A stretch of 64,000 nucleotides of DNA. Origin: an uncultured Alistipes sp. Lineage in GTDB: Bacteria > Bacteroidota > Bacteroidia > Bacteroidales > Rikenellaceae. The notes under the pieces were generated by a model. That model had not been told where the DNA came from, did no database searches, and saw nothing but the letters and a program-made list of their open reading frames with translations. The stretch lies in the NCBI GenBank assembly GCA_937911745.1, contig CALDPX010000056.1, positions 40,253 to 104,252 of the forward strand. Direction: 5' to 3'. This document shows, in pieces, positions 8,258 through 16,281 of this stretch. A program made the position numbers and the translations under genes. The number at the start of each line of letters is the position of its first letter. The first letter of the stretch is position 1.

Positions 8258-8298
8258 TGAGCATTAAGGAGTCGGGAGATCACTGAGCGTAGCGAAGT

Positions 8299-8317
8299 AA
8301 TCCCCCATTCTCCGCGA
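8299..8317 (+). repeat. Partial copy of the tRNA-Ser 3' end (possible att-site scar)
   Basis: AATCCCCCATTCTCCGCGA at 8299-8317 matches the tRNA 3' end at 8103-8121 at 17 of 19 positions, in the same orientation. Direct repeats of a tRNA 3' end are what site-specific integration leaves. About 178 bp without a gene lies between the copies. Confidence 0.45.
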
Positions 8318-8339
8318 AATGGCAAAAATAGCCTCAGAC

Positions 8340-8363
8340 CTCTGCAAAAGCAGAGTTTTTTTT
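8340..8363 (+). terminator. Rho-independent terminator in the gene-free region
   Basis: Stem CTCTGC with GCAGAG, loop aaaa, followed by eight T. No gene is visible immediately upstream apart from the partial tRNA 3' end copy. Confidence 0.65.
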
Positions 8364-8389
8364 ATATCCGAGAACAAAGGGGGTGTATT

Positions 8390-8505
8390 TCAGGGATTAC
8401 AAGGATTACAGGGGTTACAGGGGTTACAATTACAGGGGTTACAAGGGTTGCAAGGAGTATTCCCTGTCATCCTTGTTACCCCTGTTACCCCTGAAACCCT
8501 TGCAT
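8390..8505. repeat. 9-bp tandem repeat (ggggttaca)n facing its own complement
   Basis: Degenerate 9-bp units (ggattacaa, ggggttaca) run from about 8393 to 8450. After a short spacer come complementary units (ttgttaccc, ctgttaccc) to about 8500. The two halves can pair into a long hairpin. The frame through it reads LQG repeats, but I do not consider it coding. Confidence 0.75.
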
Positions 8506-8512
8506 ACGAGAA

Positions 8513-8580
8513 AGCGGGCTCCGTAGTTTACTTGACGTAAATAAGGAGTCCGCTCTCTGAATTTTGGTGCAAAAAGCACC
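8513..8580 (-). repeat. Dispersed double-hairpin element, copy A
   Basis: Stem 1 is gcgggctcc (8514-8522) with ggagtccgc (8545-8553) around a gtaaac-type loop. Stem 2 is the short GGTGC-aaaaa-GCACC hairpin (8566-8580). Nearly identical to copy B 220 bp away. Other copies are at 31698-31789, 47510-47740 and 63963-64000. Confidence 0.8.
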
Positions 8581-8709
8581 AGCGAGATGTACTCGCAGCG
8601 AGTGCGATTTGTAGAGCGAGTAGTAGGCGCACAAGAAAACCACCACCTTTGTAGGTGTCAGAGTGCGCTTTTGTGTAAATGGTTCTACCCAAACGAGTGC
8701 ATATCACTG

Positions 8710-8801
8710 AGGGATTTTTGCAACAAAAGAAGGAGCGGGCTCCGCAGTTTACTTGACGTAAATGAGGAGTCCGCTCTCTGAATTTTGGTGCAAAAAGCAC
8801 C
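8710..8801 (-). repeat. Dispersed double-hairpin element, copy B, downstream of ppdK
   Basis: It begins with gggatttttg, then stem 1 gagcgggctcc (8733-8743) with ggagtccgctc (8766-8776), then GGTGC-aaaaa-GCACC ending at 8801. The ppdK stop codon is 16 bp away, so the element lies in the 3' untranslated region of ppdK. The 695-bp stretch 8122-8816 holds no gene I can support. Confidence 0.82.
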
Positions 8802-8816
8802 AGCGAGATGTGCTCG

Positions 8817-11546
8817 TTACTCTTGTTTAAGAGCAGCCTGAGCAGCAGCCAAACGTGCAATAGGCACGCGGAAAGGCGAGCAGCTTACATAGTCCAAACC
8901 AGCCGAGTGGCAGAACTCAACGCTCGAAGGCTCACCGCCGTGCTCACCGCAGATACCGCATTTGAGAGCCTCGCGGGTAGTGCGACCCTTCATAACGCCC
9001 TCGCGAACAAGGCGACCTACGCCATTGCGATCGAGAATCTTGAAGGGGTCTGCTTTGAGGATGTTCTTCTCCAAGTAGATGGGCAAGAACTTACCAATAT
9101 CGTCACGCGAGAAGCCGAGAGTCATCTGGGTGAGGTCGTTAGTACCGAACGAGAAGAACTCAGCCACCTCTGCAATCTGGTCAGCAGTTACGGCAGCACG
9201 AGGAATCTCAATCATAGTACCTACCATATAGTCGATCCTATCGTTGCGCTCAGCGAAAATCTCGCCAGCTACGCGGTCGATAATGTTCTTCTGGTAGCGG
9301 AGCTCTTTGTGGTTACCAACCAGGGGAACCATAATCTCCACCTTCACGGGCACGCCTTTCTCCCTTACGTTCATTGCAGCCTCCAAGATAGCGCGGGTCT
9401 GCATCTCGGTAATCTCGGGATAGGTGTTACCCAAGCGGCAACCACGGTGACCGAGCATGGGGTTAACCTCTGCCAAAGCCTCAACCTTAGCAGCAATCTT
9501 CTCAACGCTCACGCCGATAACGTCAGCCAACTCCTGCTGCTCTTTCTCGGTGTGGGGAGCGAACTCGTGCAATGGGGGATCCAAAAGACGAACAGTCACG
9601 GGAAGACCCTGCATAGCCTCGAAGATACCCTCGAAGTCCTCACGCTGCATAGGAAGAAGTTTTGCCAAAGCCACGCGGCGACCAGCCTCGTCGTCTGCCA
9701 AAATCATCTCGCGAACCGCCAAGATACGGTCGCCCTCGAAGAACATATGCTCGGTACGGCAAAGACCTATACCCTGTGCGCCGAAACTTACAGCCTGCCT
9801 TGCATCGCGAGGCGAGTCGGCATTGGTACGAACTTTCAGACGTGCGTATTTGGTTGTGAGGTCCATCAGTTTTGCGAAGTCACCACTAAGCTCAGCCTCT
9901 TTGGTTGCAACCTGACCGAGGTAAACCTCACCGGTCGAACCGTTGAGCGAAATCCAGTCGTGCTCGTTGATTACCAGACCGTCAATCTCGATAGTGCGAG
10001 TCTTGTAGTCGATTTTCAGCTCGCCTGCACCCGAAACGCAGCATTTACCCATACCACGAGCCACAACAGCAGCGTGCGAGGTCATACCACCGCGTGCGGT
10101 AAGGATACCGGCAGCGTCCAACATACCTTTCAAATCCTCGGGCGAGGTCTCGATACGAACCAAAACGGCTTTGATACCGTGCTCCTGATAGTATTTCTCG
10201 GCATCCTCAGCAAAGAACACTACGGGACCTGTTGCAGCACCGGGGCTGGCAGGAAGACCCTTAGTGATAACCTTTGCACTCTTGATAGCCTGTTTGTCGA
10301 ATACGGGGTGCAAGAGTTCATCGAGTTTCTCGGGCTCCTGACGGAGAACTGCGGTCTGCTCGTCAATAAGACCCTCCTCCAACATATCGATAGCAATCTT
10401 AACCATCGCAGCACCGGTACGTTTACCGTTACGGGTCTGCAACATCCAGAGTTTACCATCCTGAATGGTGAACTCCATATCCTGCATATCTTTGAAGTAG
10501 CTCTCCAAGTGGTCCTTAATGTCGCAGAGTTCTTTGTAAACCTCGGGCATAACCTCCTCCAACGAGGGGAACTGAGCAGCACGGGTAGCCTCATCGATGT
10601 TCTGAGCCTTAGCCCAACGACGCGAACCCTCCAAGGTAATCTGCTGGGGAGTACGGATACCTGCCACAACGTCCTCACCCTGAGCATTCACGAGATACTC
10701 ACCGTTGAAGATGTTCTCACCGGTAGCAGCGTCACGCGAGAAGCAAACACCGGTAGCCGAGTTGTCACCCATATTACCGAATACCATTGCCATAACGCTA
10801 ACTGCAGTACCCCACTCCTGAGGAATGTTGTTGAGTTTGCGGTAGAGGATAGCCCTCTCGTTCATCCAGCTGCGGAACACAGCGCAGATAGCACCCCACA
10901 ACTGCTCCCAAGGATCAACGGGGAAGTCCTTACCGGTCTGCTCCTTAACTGCTTTTTTGAAGCGAACAACGAGTTCTTTGAAGTCCTCGGCGGTCAGCTC
11001 AGCGTCATTCTTAACGCCTTTCTCCTCCTTAACCTCCTCGATAATAGCCTCGAAGGGGTCGATATCCTGTTTCGATGCGGGTTTCATCTCCAAAACTACG
11101 TCACCGTACATCTGTACGAAGCGGCGGTAGGAGTCCCAAGCGAAGCGGTCGTTGCCCGAGCGAGCAGCCACAGCCTCAACAGCCTTATCGTTCATACCAA
11201 GGTTCAGGATGGTATCCATCATACCGGGCATCGAAGCGCGTGCACCCGAACGAACCGAAAGCAACAGGGGCGATGCCTCGCCACCGAACTTCATACCGGT
11301 CGACTCTTCGATATTTTTGATAGCGGCCTCTACCTCGTCCTTAATCAACTCGATTACCTTAGCCTCACCCTCTTTGTAGTACTCGGTACATACCTCGGTG
11401 GTGATGGTAAATCCGGGAGGCACGGGCATACCCAGCAGGTTCATCTCTGCAAGGTTAGCACCTTTACCGCCAAGCAACTCTCTCATCTTACCGTTACCCT
11501 CGGCTTTCCTATCGCCAAAGGTGTAAACTCTTTTTACGTTTGCCAT
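8817..11546 (-). CDS. ppdK: Pyruvate, phosphate dikinase
   Basis: 909 residues, the usual length. The N-terminal nucleotide-binding domain begins with LLGGKGANLAEM. The swivelling phosphohistidine domain carries GGMTSHAAVVARGMGKCC (catalytic histidine near residue 455). The C-terminal PEP/pyruvate barrel includes GTNDLTQMTLGFSRDD and CGICGEHGG. The enzyme interconverts pyruvate, ATP and Pi with PEP, AMP and PPi in the cytoplasm; in anaerobic Bacteroidales it can serve glycolysis or gluconeogenesis. It is a single gene with its own promoter and the dispersed hairpin element behind it. The antisense strand is also open for 914 codons, which is a codon-usage shadow. Confidence 0.97.
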   Translation of the reverse strand: MANVKRVYTFGDRKAEGNGKMRELLGGKGANLAEMNLLGMPVPPGFTITTEVCTEYYKEGEAKVIELIKDEVEAAIKNIEESTGMKFGGEASPLLLSVRSGARASMPGMMDTILNLGMNDKAVEAVAARSGNDRFAWDSYRRFVQMYGDVVLEMKPASKQDIDPFEAIIEEVKEEKGVKNDAELTAEDFKELVVRFKKAVKEQTGKDFPVDPWEQLWGAICAVFRSWMNERAILYRKLNNIPQEWGTAVSVMAMVFGNMGDNSATGVCFSRDAATGENIFNGEYLVNAQGEDVVAGIRTPQQITLEGSRRWAKAQNIDEATRAAQFPSLEEVMPEVYKELCDIKDHLESYFKDMQDMEFTIQDGKLWMLQTRNGKRTGAAMVKIAIDMLEEGLIDEQTAVLRQEPEKLDELLHPVFDKQAIKSAKVITKGLPASPGAATGPVVFFAEDAEKYYQEHGIKAVLVRIETSPEDLKGMLDAAGILTARGGMTSHAAVVARGMGKCCVSGAGELKIDYKTRTIEIDGLVINEHDWISLNGSTGEVYLGQVATKEAELSGDFAKLMDLTTKYARLKVRTNADSPRDARQAVSFGAQGIGLCRTEHMFFEGDRILAVREMILADDEAGRRVALAKLLPMQREDFEGIFEAMQGLPVTVRLLDPPLHEFAPHTEKEQQELADVIGVSVEKIAAKVEALAEVNPMLGHRGCRLGNTYPEITEMQTRAILEAAMNVREKGVPVKVEIMVPLVGNHKELRYQKNIIDRVAGEIFAERNDRIDYMVGTMIEIPRAAVTADQIAEVAEFFSFGTNDLTQMTLGFSRDDIGKFLPIYLEKNILKADPFKILDRNGVGRLVREGVMKGRTTREALKCGICGEHGGEPSSVEFCHSAGLDYVSCSPFRVPIARLAAAQAALKQE

Positions 11547-11640
11547 AAGTAAATGTAAATTGTGTTAATGTTTATGTGTAATAGTTTGTTATTTATCTCT
11601 ATACCAGCCATTTGAGGGGTAACACCTCCATTATAGCCTA

Positions 11641-11670
11641 CAAATATAGGTATTTTTCCCGAAAAACCAA
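11641..11670 (-). promoter_or_regulatory. Promoter for ppdK
   Basis: Minus strand: TTG (11670-11668), 19 bp, TATATTTG (11648-11641). The leader would be about 90 nt. The rest of the 366-bp gap to 11912 shows only this promoter and the AraC-gene -7 box. Confidence 0.75.
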
Positions 11671-11850
11671 AAAATAAGGCAACGACCAAGGAGCAAGAAC
11701 CAACTGACTAATCGACTGCTTATGGGGATTCCAAGAAATTCATAGCACTCTTGCCCCCTGCCCCTCTTTGTCAATCCCCAAAAACTCCCTTTTACACACA
11801 AAAATGTTCTAATTGGCGCATTGGTGCAATAAAAAACAATCTCAAAGAGT

Positions 11851-11858
11851 TACATTTG
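11851..11858 (+). promoter_or_regulatory. Probable -7 box for the AraC-family gene
   Basis: TACATTTG, 54 bp before the ATG at 11913. No clear TTG at the expected distance. Confidence 0.45.
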
Positions 11859-11912
11859 AACATTACCCAACACGACAAAAGAACACAAACCACAAACTAA
11901 ACATTGTCCGTT

Positions 11913-12797
11913 ATGAGATCATACACACTACCGACCATCTCTGCTACATCTCTCGGTAACTCGCTCTTTGAGTGCATAACCATAGATGTGCAGCAAGGGC
12001 TCAAACCACTCTCGGTTCACGAGCCTGTGATTGTCCAAGCAGGGATTATATGTATATGTCTTAGGGGGAAAGGCAAAATAACCATCAACGATGAGCCTTA
12101 CGAAATATCGGCAGGCTCGTTGCTGACCATACTGCCCAATACGGTTGTAAGTCCTCTCTTCTCGTCCGAAGATTTTTTGGGCTATGCCATTGCTGCCGAC
12201 ACCAAATTTATGGCAAATTTTCAGGTCAGCAATGCCATGAAGAGTTATGTCTACATCTCCACTCATCCCTTACTGAAAATCAGCCAAGAACAGACCGACA
12301 CCATCATCGAGTTGTGTGAGATGTTGCGCCGCCGCAGGGAGAACACAGAGCACGCTTTCGGCAAGGAGATTTGTCGCCATCTGCTAACTATATTGTGCTA
12401 CGAGATATACGGATTTTACCAAAGTCAGGACATTCAGGCTCCCAAGTTCGAGAGTCGTTCACGGCAAGGGGCTATTTGTCAGGAGTTTCTCAAACTCGTG
12501 GAGCAATACGCCACACAGCATCGCGACCTGACTTTTTATGCCGACAAGTTGTGTATCACCCCCAAGTACCTCTCGGTGGTGGTGCGCAAGGCGTCCGACA
12601 GGTCGCCCGTAGAGTGGATAGACAGTGCCGTTATGCGCTATGCCCGCACACTACTCTCCTCTTCGGATATGACTGTGCAGCAAATATCTGCCGAACTCGG
12701 TTTCCCGAACCCCTCATTCTTCGGACAGTACTTCAAGCGACACGAGGGCACAACCCCCAAACGCTACCGTGCACAACGACCAGTAGGAAACATCTGA
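11913..12797 (+). CDS. AraC-family transcriptional regulator
   Basis: 294 residues. The N-terminal half resembles the cupin-like effector domain (GKGKITINDEPYEISAGSLLTILPNT). The C-terminal 100 residues hold the two helix-turn-helix units: LTFYADKLCITPKYLSVVVRK, then MTVQQISAELGFPNPSFFGQYFKRHEGTTPKRYR, the AraC signature. The ATG at 11913 is chosen over an upstream TTG at 11904. It is alone on the plus strand between ppdK and cinA, so the target cannot be read from context. Confidence 0.88.
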   Translation: MRSYTLPTISATSLGNSLFECITIDVQQGLKPLSVHEPVIVQAGIICICLRGKGKITINDEPYEISAGSLLTILPNTVVSPLFSSEDFLGYAIAADTKFMANFQVSNAMKSYVYISTHPLLKISQEQTDTIIELCEMLRRRRENTEHAFGKEICRHLLTILCYEIYGFYQSQDIQAPKFESRSRQGAICQEFLKLVEQYATQHRDLTFYADKLCITPKYLSVVVRKASDRSPVEWIDSAVMRYARTLLSSSDMTVQQISAELGFPNPSFFGQYFKRHEGTTPKRYRAQRPVGNI

Positions 12798-12819
12798 CAT
12801 CCACAAGCTATCGGCACAA

Positions 12820-12855
12820 AAATAAAGGCTGAAAACTAATTTTCAGCCTTTATTT
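12820..12855. terminator. Bidirectional terminator between the AraC gene and cinA
   Basis: Perfect 16-bp arms (12820-12835, 12840-12855) with a four-base loop that contains most of the cinA stop codon. A/T-rich ends on both strands. Confidence 0.9.
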
Positions 12856-14080
12856 CAAGTCGTAACATATTGATTGCCTGAGTGGCAGAGCGTTCTATAT
12901 TCACTGCCCTTACAGTGCCGTTCACAAAGCATTGTGCAATGGTGCGAGAGGGTGTTGCAACGGCAATCCACACCGTACCAACAGGTTTATCGGGAGTGCC
13001 ACCCGTAGGACCAGCAATACCCGTTGTGGCCACACCATAGGTGGTACCACATAGTCGCCTTACGCCCTCTGCCATCTCTCGTGCCACCTGCTCGCTAACA
13101 GCCCCATACTGTTCTAGACTCTCACGTTTTACACCCAAAACGCCCTCTTTGACGCTGTTATCATAAGACACCACGCCGCCCATAAAGTAGGCTGAGGCAC
13201 CGCTCATAGCCGTAAATTTGGATGCCACAACTCCACCTGTGCAACTCTCTGCCGAGGAGAGTGTTTCGCCCCTTTGGAGCAACATCTCGGCAACAGCACT
13301 CTGTACAGTGCAATCTCCCCAACCCACAAACAGGTCGCCCAGCAATGGCATAAGAAGTTCGAATTGTTCCTCTATTTCGCGTTCTGCCTGCTCGCGCTCC
13401 ACATCGTATGCCGAGAGTCGCAATCGCAACTGCGCAGGCGAAGGGAGGTAGGCAAGGTGAAGATGCGGAGGTAGAGCGTCTTCCCACTCGGCAATGCGTT
13501 CTGCCATCATACTCTCTGCCAAACCGAAAGTTATGGCTGTACGGTGTACCACCGACGAGAGCGAGAAAAATTCTTTTACTTTGGGCAGCACACTCTCCGT
13601 CATAAGCGCCTCCATCTCGAAAGGAACACCCGGAAGCGATACCACAACTCTGCCCTCTTGCTCGAACCACATACCAGGAGCTGTACCTTTGTGATTGGCA
13701 AGCACGGTGCAACATTCGGGAACCATCGCCTGTCCTTTATTGAGGTCATTGAAGGCTATGCCGCGTCTTGCCATCATACGCTCCACGCGCTCGTATGTTT
13801 CAGTGTGGCAGACCATTGGGGAGTGGAAAATCTCTGCCAACACCCGCTTTGTTATGTCGTCTTTGGTAGGACCAAGACCACCCGTAATGATTGTCAGTTC
13901 ACTCTGCCTCATCGACTCCCTAACGGCATCGACAATCTCCTCTCTACGGTCTCCAATGGAGTATTTACGCCTTATGCTTACGCCTATTTCGCCCAGACGG
14001 GCTGCAATCCACGCCGAATTTGTATCGACAATCTGACCGATGAGAATTTCATCGCCTATGGTTATGATATCTGCTCTCAT
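12836..14080 (-). CDS. cinA: CinA family nicotinamide-nucleotide amidohydrolase
   Basis: 414 residues with both domains. The N-terminal molybdopterin-binding-like (COG1058) domain begins ADIITIGDEILIGQIVDTNSAW and includes TGGLGPTKDD. The C-terminal CinA domain (about residue 255 on) includes SSAESCTGGVVASKFT and GVATTGIAGPTGGTPDKPVGTVW. CinA removes the amide from NMN in pyridine nucleotide salvage, and N-terminal domains of this type can act on ADP-ribose-like pyrophosphates. It overlaps the dihydroorotate dehydrogenase gene by 4 bp on the same strand, suggesting translational coupling. Confidence 0.94.
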   Translation of the reverse strand: MRADIITIGDEILIGQIVDTNSAWIAARLGEIGVSIRRKYSIGDRREEIVDAVRESMRQSELTIITGGLGPTKDDITKRVLAEIFHSPMVCHTETYERVERMMARRGIAFNDLNKGQAMVPECCTVLANHKGTAPGMWFEQEGRVVVSLPGVPFEMEALMTESVLPKVKEFFSLSSVVHRTAITFGLAESMMAERIAEWEDALPPHLHLAYLPSPAQLRLRLSAYDVEREQAEREIEEQFELLMPLLGDLFVGWGDCTVQSAVAEMLLQRGETLSSAESCTGGVVASKFTAMSGASAYFMGGVVSYDNSVKEGVLGVKRESLEQYGAVSEQVAREMAEGVRRLCGTTYGVATTGIAGPTGGTPDKPVGTVWIAVATPSRTIAQCFVNGTVRAVNIERSATQAINMLRLEIKAEN

Positions 14081-15162
14081 TTTTTAGCTGCTTTTTTACG
14101 CTCTTTTTCGGCTATTCGTGCGGGTTCGGAGAGTTGTCTACAAATGCGACCAGGCAGTGCAGGACCCTCGTAGACCATTGCCGTGTAGCACTGCACAAGA
14201 CTTGCTCCCGCGTCGAGCATACGCTGTGCATCCTCGGCACTCATCATACCACCCACGCCAATAACGGGATAGCTGTAATCCATCTTGCTACATACATATT
14301 TTATCAGTTCGATGGTGCGCTCCAAGAGGGGTGCGCCACCCAGCACACACCCTGCCGCACGCCCCATCTCGCGAGGGGAGAGTGCTCCCATAAATTGGCG
14401 CGAGCAATCGCTCACCACAAGACCATCCAAGGGGGTGTCGATGAGGATTTTAACCATATCGTCTATCTGCTCATAGCTCCAATCGGGCGATATTTTCAGC
14501 AGTATGGGGCGGTAGTCGTTTTGTCCTCGGCGGAAGTCGAAGAGCGAGTCGAGCATACTCTCCACAAAGGTCCTATCCTCGGGCGTGTAGTCTTCTCCGC
14601 TGCCTATTAGCGAGGTTACATTTATGGTAAAATAGTCCACATATTGGTAAAGACTGCGGAAGGGACGCAGATACTCTTTCAGGGCGTTCTCGCGCGTGGC
14701 AACCGAACCTGCCGCGAGGTTAGCACCCACCACAACCTTTCTGCCGTGAGCCCTACGGCGCAGTCGCTCCACAGCACTTTCGAGTCCGCAGTTGGGCTCG
14801 CCCATACGGTGCAACAGAGCCTTCGCACGACGTATACGCATCAGTCTGGTGCGTGGATTGCCATTTTGTGGTTTGAGCGTCAGGGAGCCAATCTCCACAA
14901 AACCAAAGCCCAAAGCCCCCAGAGGACGGTAGAGCCTTGCATCGCGGTCTATGCCCGCTGCGGCACCAATAGGGTTGCGGAACCTAACGCCAAATACCTC
15001 CCTTTCGAGCGAGGGATGGCGGTAGCCATAGATGCGCGAGAGGAGCCATTCGCCGAAGCGCGAACTACCAATCGTGCGGAGTAAGCCGAGCGAAAAATTC
15101 CTCACCCTCTCAGCAGGGAACAAAAAGAGTATGGGGCGTACTATGCGACTGTAAAAGGACAT
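14077..15162 (-). CDS. pyrD: Dihydroorotate dehydrogenase, quinone-type (class 2), divergent
   Basis: 361 residues. The overall plan is class 2: a short N-terminal helical membrane-association region, NPIGAAAGIDRDARLYRPLG, GFVEIGSLTLKPQNGNPRTR, LHRMGEPNCG, LLKISPDWS, VIGVGG and AGASLVQCYTAMVYEGP. The enzyme oxidises dihydroorotate with FMN and passes electrons to quinone. Two substrate-site motifs are altered: the usual N-x-SSPNT reads NVTSLIG, and the usual NTT near residue 265 reads DCS. The catalytic-base serine position seems kept. It may be a true but divergent PyrD or a paralogue with another substrate. It is co-transcribed with cinA. Confidence 0.72.
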   Translation of the reverse strand: MSFYSRIVRPILFLFPAERVRNFSLGLLRTIGSSRFGEWLLSRIYGYRHPSLEREVFGVRFRNPIGAAAGIDRDARLYRPLGALGFGFVEIGSLTLKPQNGNPRTRLMRIRRAKALLHRMGEPNCGLESAVERLRRRAHGRKVVVGANLAAGSVATRENALKEYLRPFRSLYQYVDYFTINVTSLIGSGEDYTPEDRTFVESMLDSLFDFRRGQNDYRPILLKISPDWSYEQIDDMVKILIDTPLDGLVVSDCSRQFMGALSPREMGRAAGCVLGGAPLLERTIELIKYVCSKMDYSYPVIGVGGMMSAEDAQRMLDAGASLVQCYTAMVYEGPALPGRICRQLSEPARIAEKERKKAAKK

Positions 15163-15291
15163 ATTCCTAATTCAAAATGCAAAATTCAAAATTCAAAATT
15201 GATAGAGTCTATCTCAACCACAAAAGTAAGCAAACATTTCGATAGTTGTTACGGTGGGCAATTTTTTCCTTGCCTTTTTTGCGCAAATCCT

Positions 15292-15321
15292 TTGATTTTT
15301 AACATTGTTGTATTATCTTTG
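15292..15321 (+). promoter_or_regulatory. Promoter for the lipoprotein islet
   Basis: TTG (15292-15294), 19 bp, TATCTTTG (15314-15321). An exact consensus match, about 165 bp before the first lipoprotein start, so a long leader is transcribed. Confidence 0.8.
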
Positions 15322-15326
15322 CACAA

Positions 15327-15475
15327 AACCAACTATTTTTGCTTATGGCAATCGTCAAATAATGCGGTGGGCTGAAAGTGTACGTTCCGCTCCCCCACCC
15401 GTAGCGACCCCTGCTACGAACCTCCTGGGAATAGCAACCAAACACTTCAACAGCCTTAATTCCATTACATTATGA
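15327..15475 (+). ncRNA. Candidate structured leader or small RNA with two tiny upstream ORFs
   Basis: Downstream of the promoter, GGCTG-aaa-GTGT (about 15369-15380) can pair with ACAC-ttcaa-CAGCC near 15441-15455. Inside are GGTGGG opposite CCCACC and the hairpin GTAGC-gacccct-GCTAC. The segment is much more GC-rich than the genes it precedes. Overlapping short frames are also present: ATG GCA ATC GTC AAA TAA at 15345, a 37-codon frame from 15362 whose TGA overlaps the ATG at 15472. No Rfam family was recognised; it could be an attenuator, a stand-alone RNA or the relic of a lost gene. Confidence 0.4.
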
Positions 15476-15486
15476 AACGATTAACT

Positions 15487-16125
15487 ATGAAAAGGTTTTC
15501 ACATATACTACTTTCAGTTTGTATAGCATCTACAATGTGTACTGCTTGTGCACCCGGTCCCTATGTAGCAATTACTGGATGTCTGCTTAGGTCGTTAAGT
15601 TCCACAACTTCGATGACAATTAACACAATAAATGGTGGCAAAGCGGGCGGAGATATATCATCATTAATGCCTCAAAGTTCGCAATGGCAGGAAGAGCATG
15701 GTATTGTAGATTTGCAGACATATATGACTCTGCAAAAAGATGAATATACAAAAGGGAAAGATGGTTATTATGCATATGATGTTGCCTTTGAATACATATA
15801 TGGACGACTTACAAAAGTTAAAATAACATCTAATGGTGTGATTGCAGGCAGGGCGGCAGGCGAAGATTTAACAGACCTTTTCAAGATTCGATTTGTAGGA
15901 CCTTTATATAGTTTTCCAGACGGAAAGTTTATCTCTTTCGATGCCAACGCCTACTACCAATTTAATGAGATAATCGATGGTAATTACTTTTTTTCAAGAG
16001 TATTCAACATGTGGTTCAATTTGAGTAAAATGGATGATGAGAAAGCACAATTCACTATAACACTAACACTCAACGATGGCGAACAAGATAAAACCATAAC
16101 ATCAAACTGCACATTCGAAAGATAG
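15487..16125 (+). CDS. Hypothetical lipoprotein, copy 1 (DUF5034-like)
   Basis: 212 residues from the ATG at 15487; an in-frame ATG at 15472 adds five residues. The start at 15487 is preferred because the paralogue at 16282 begins at the matching position. The signal peptide MKRFSHILLSVCIASTMCTAC ends in a lipobox cysteine, so export and lipid anchoring are expected. The mature part has no motif I recognise; AGEDLTDLFKIRF and the final TITLTLNDGEQDKTITSNC are shared with the second copy. DUF5034-like is a guess from length and style. Codon use is AT-richer than its neighbours, suggesting acquisition. Confidence 0.65.
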   Translation: MKRFSHILLSVCIASTMCTACAPGPYVAITGCLLRSLSSTTSMTINTINGGKAGGDISSLMPQSSQWQEEHGIVDLQTYMTLQKDEYTKGKDGYYAYDVAFEYIYGRLTKVKITSNGVIAGRAAGEDLTDLFKIRFVGPLYSFPDGKFISFDANAYYQFNEIIDGNYFFSRVFNMWFNLSKMDDEKAQFTITLTLNDGEQDKTITSNCTFER

Positions 16126-16279
16126 TCTTACGGCTGAATATATACACATGAATTGGGGGTGGAATAATCCTTCTCAATATAATGGCTGGTTTTCTCTTTT
16201 ACCTGATGATTGGTCACCTGCTAGCAACACTTACGATGTGGTGATGAGGATGTATTATAATTTCACACAAAACGATTAA
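16103..16279 (+). pseudogene. C-terminal remnant of a C10-family (streptopain-like) cysteine peptidase
   Basis: Between the two lipoproteins a third frame reads EYIHMNWGWNNPSQYNGWFS, then LLPDDWSPASNTYDVV and MRMYYNFTQND with a TAA at 16277-16279. The HxNWGW-x-NGWF pattern is the region after the catalytic histidine in C10 peptidases. The frame is closed by a stop at 16097-16099, has no start and lacks the catalytic cysteine and histidine, so only about 50 residues survive. Its last codons (AACGATTAA) are immediately followed by the second lipoprotein, and the same bases precede copy 1. Confidence 0.65.
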
Positions 16280-16281
16280 CT

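Noticed and set aside
8020..8325. Minus-strand frame of about 100 codons with a GDSNPRYGYPYDS-like stretch
   Set aside because: It is the complement of tRNA-Ser and its flanks, a known type of spurious frame.
8319..8540. Frame encoding LQG repeats
   Set aside because: It translates a 9-bp tandem DNA repeat, has no ribosome-binding site and no non-repeat conserved part.
8808..11552. 914-codon open frame opposite ppdK
   Set aside because: It is the antisense of a clearly coding gene; its amino-acid content has no recognisable family. Similar long antisense frames opposite tig, clpX, lysS, nfnB and htpG have the same cause, few antisense stops because of codon use.
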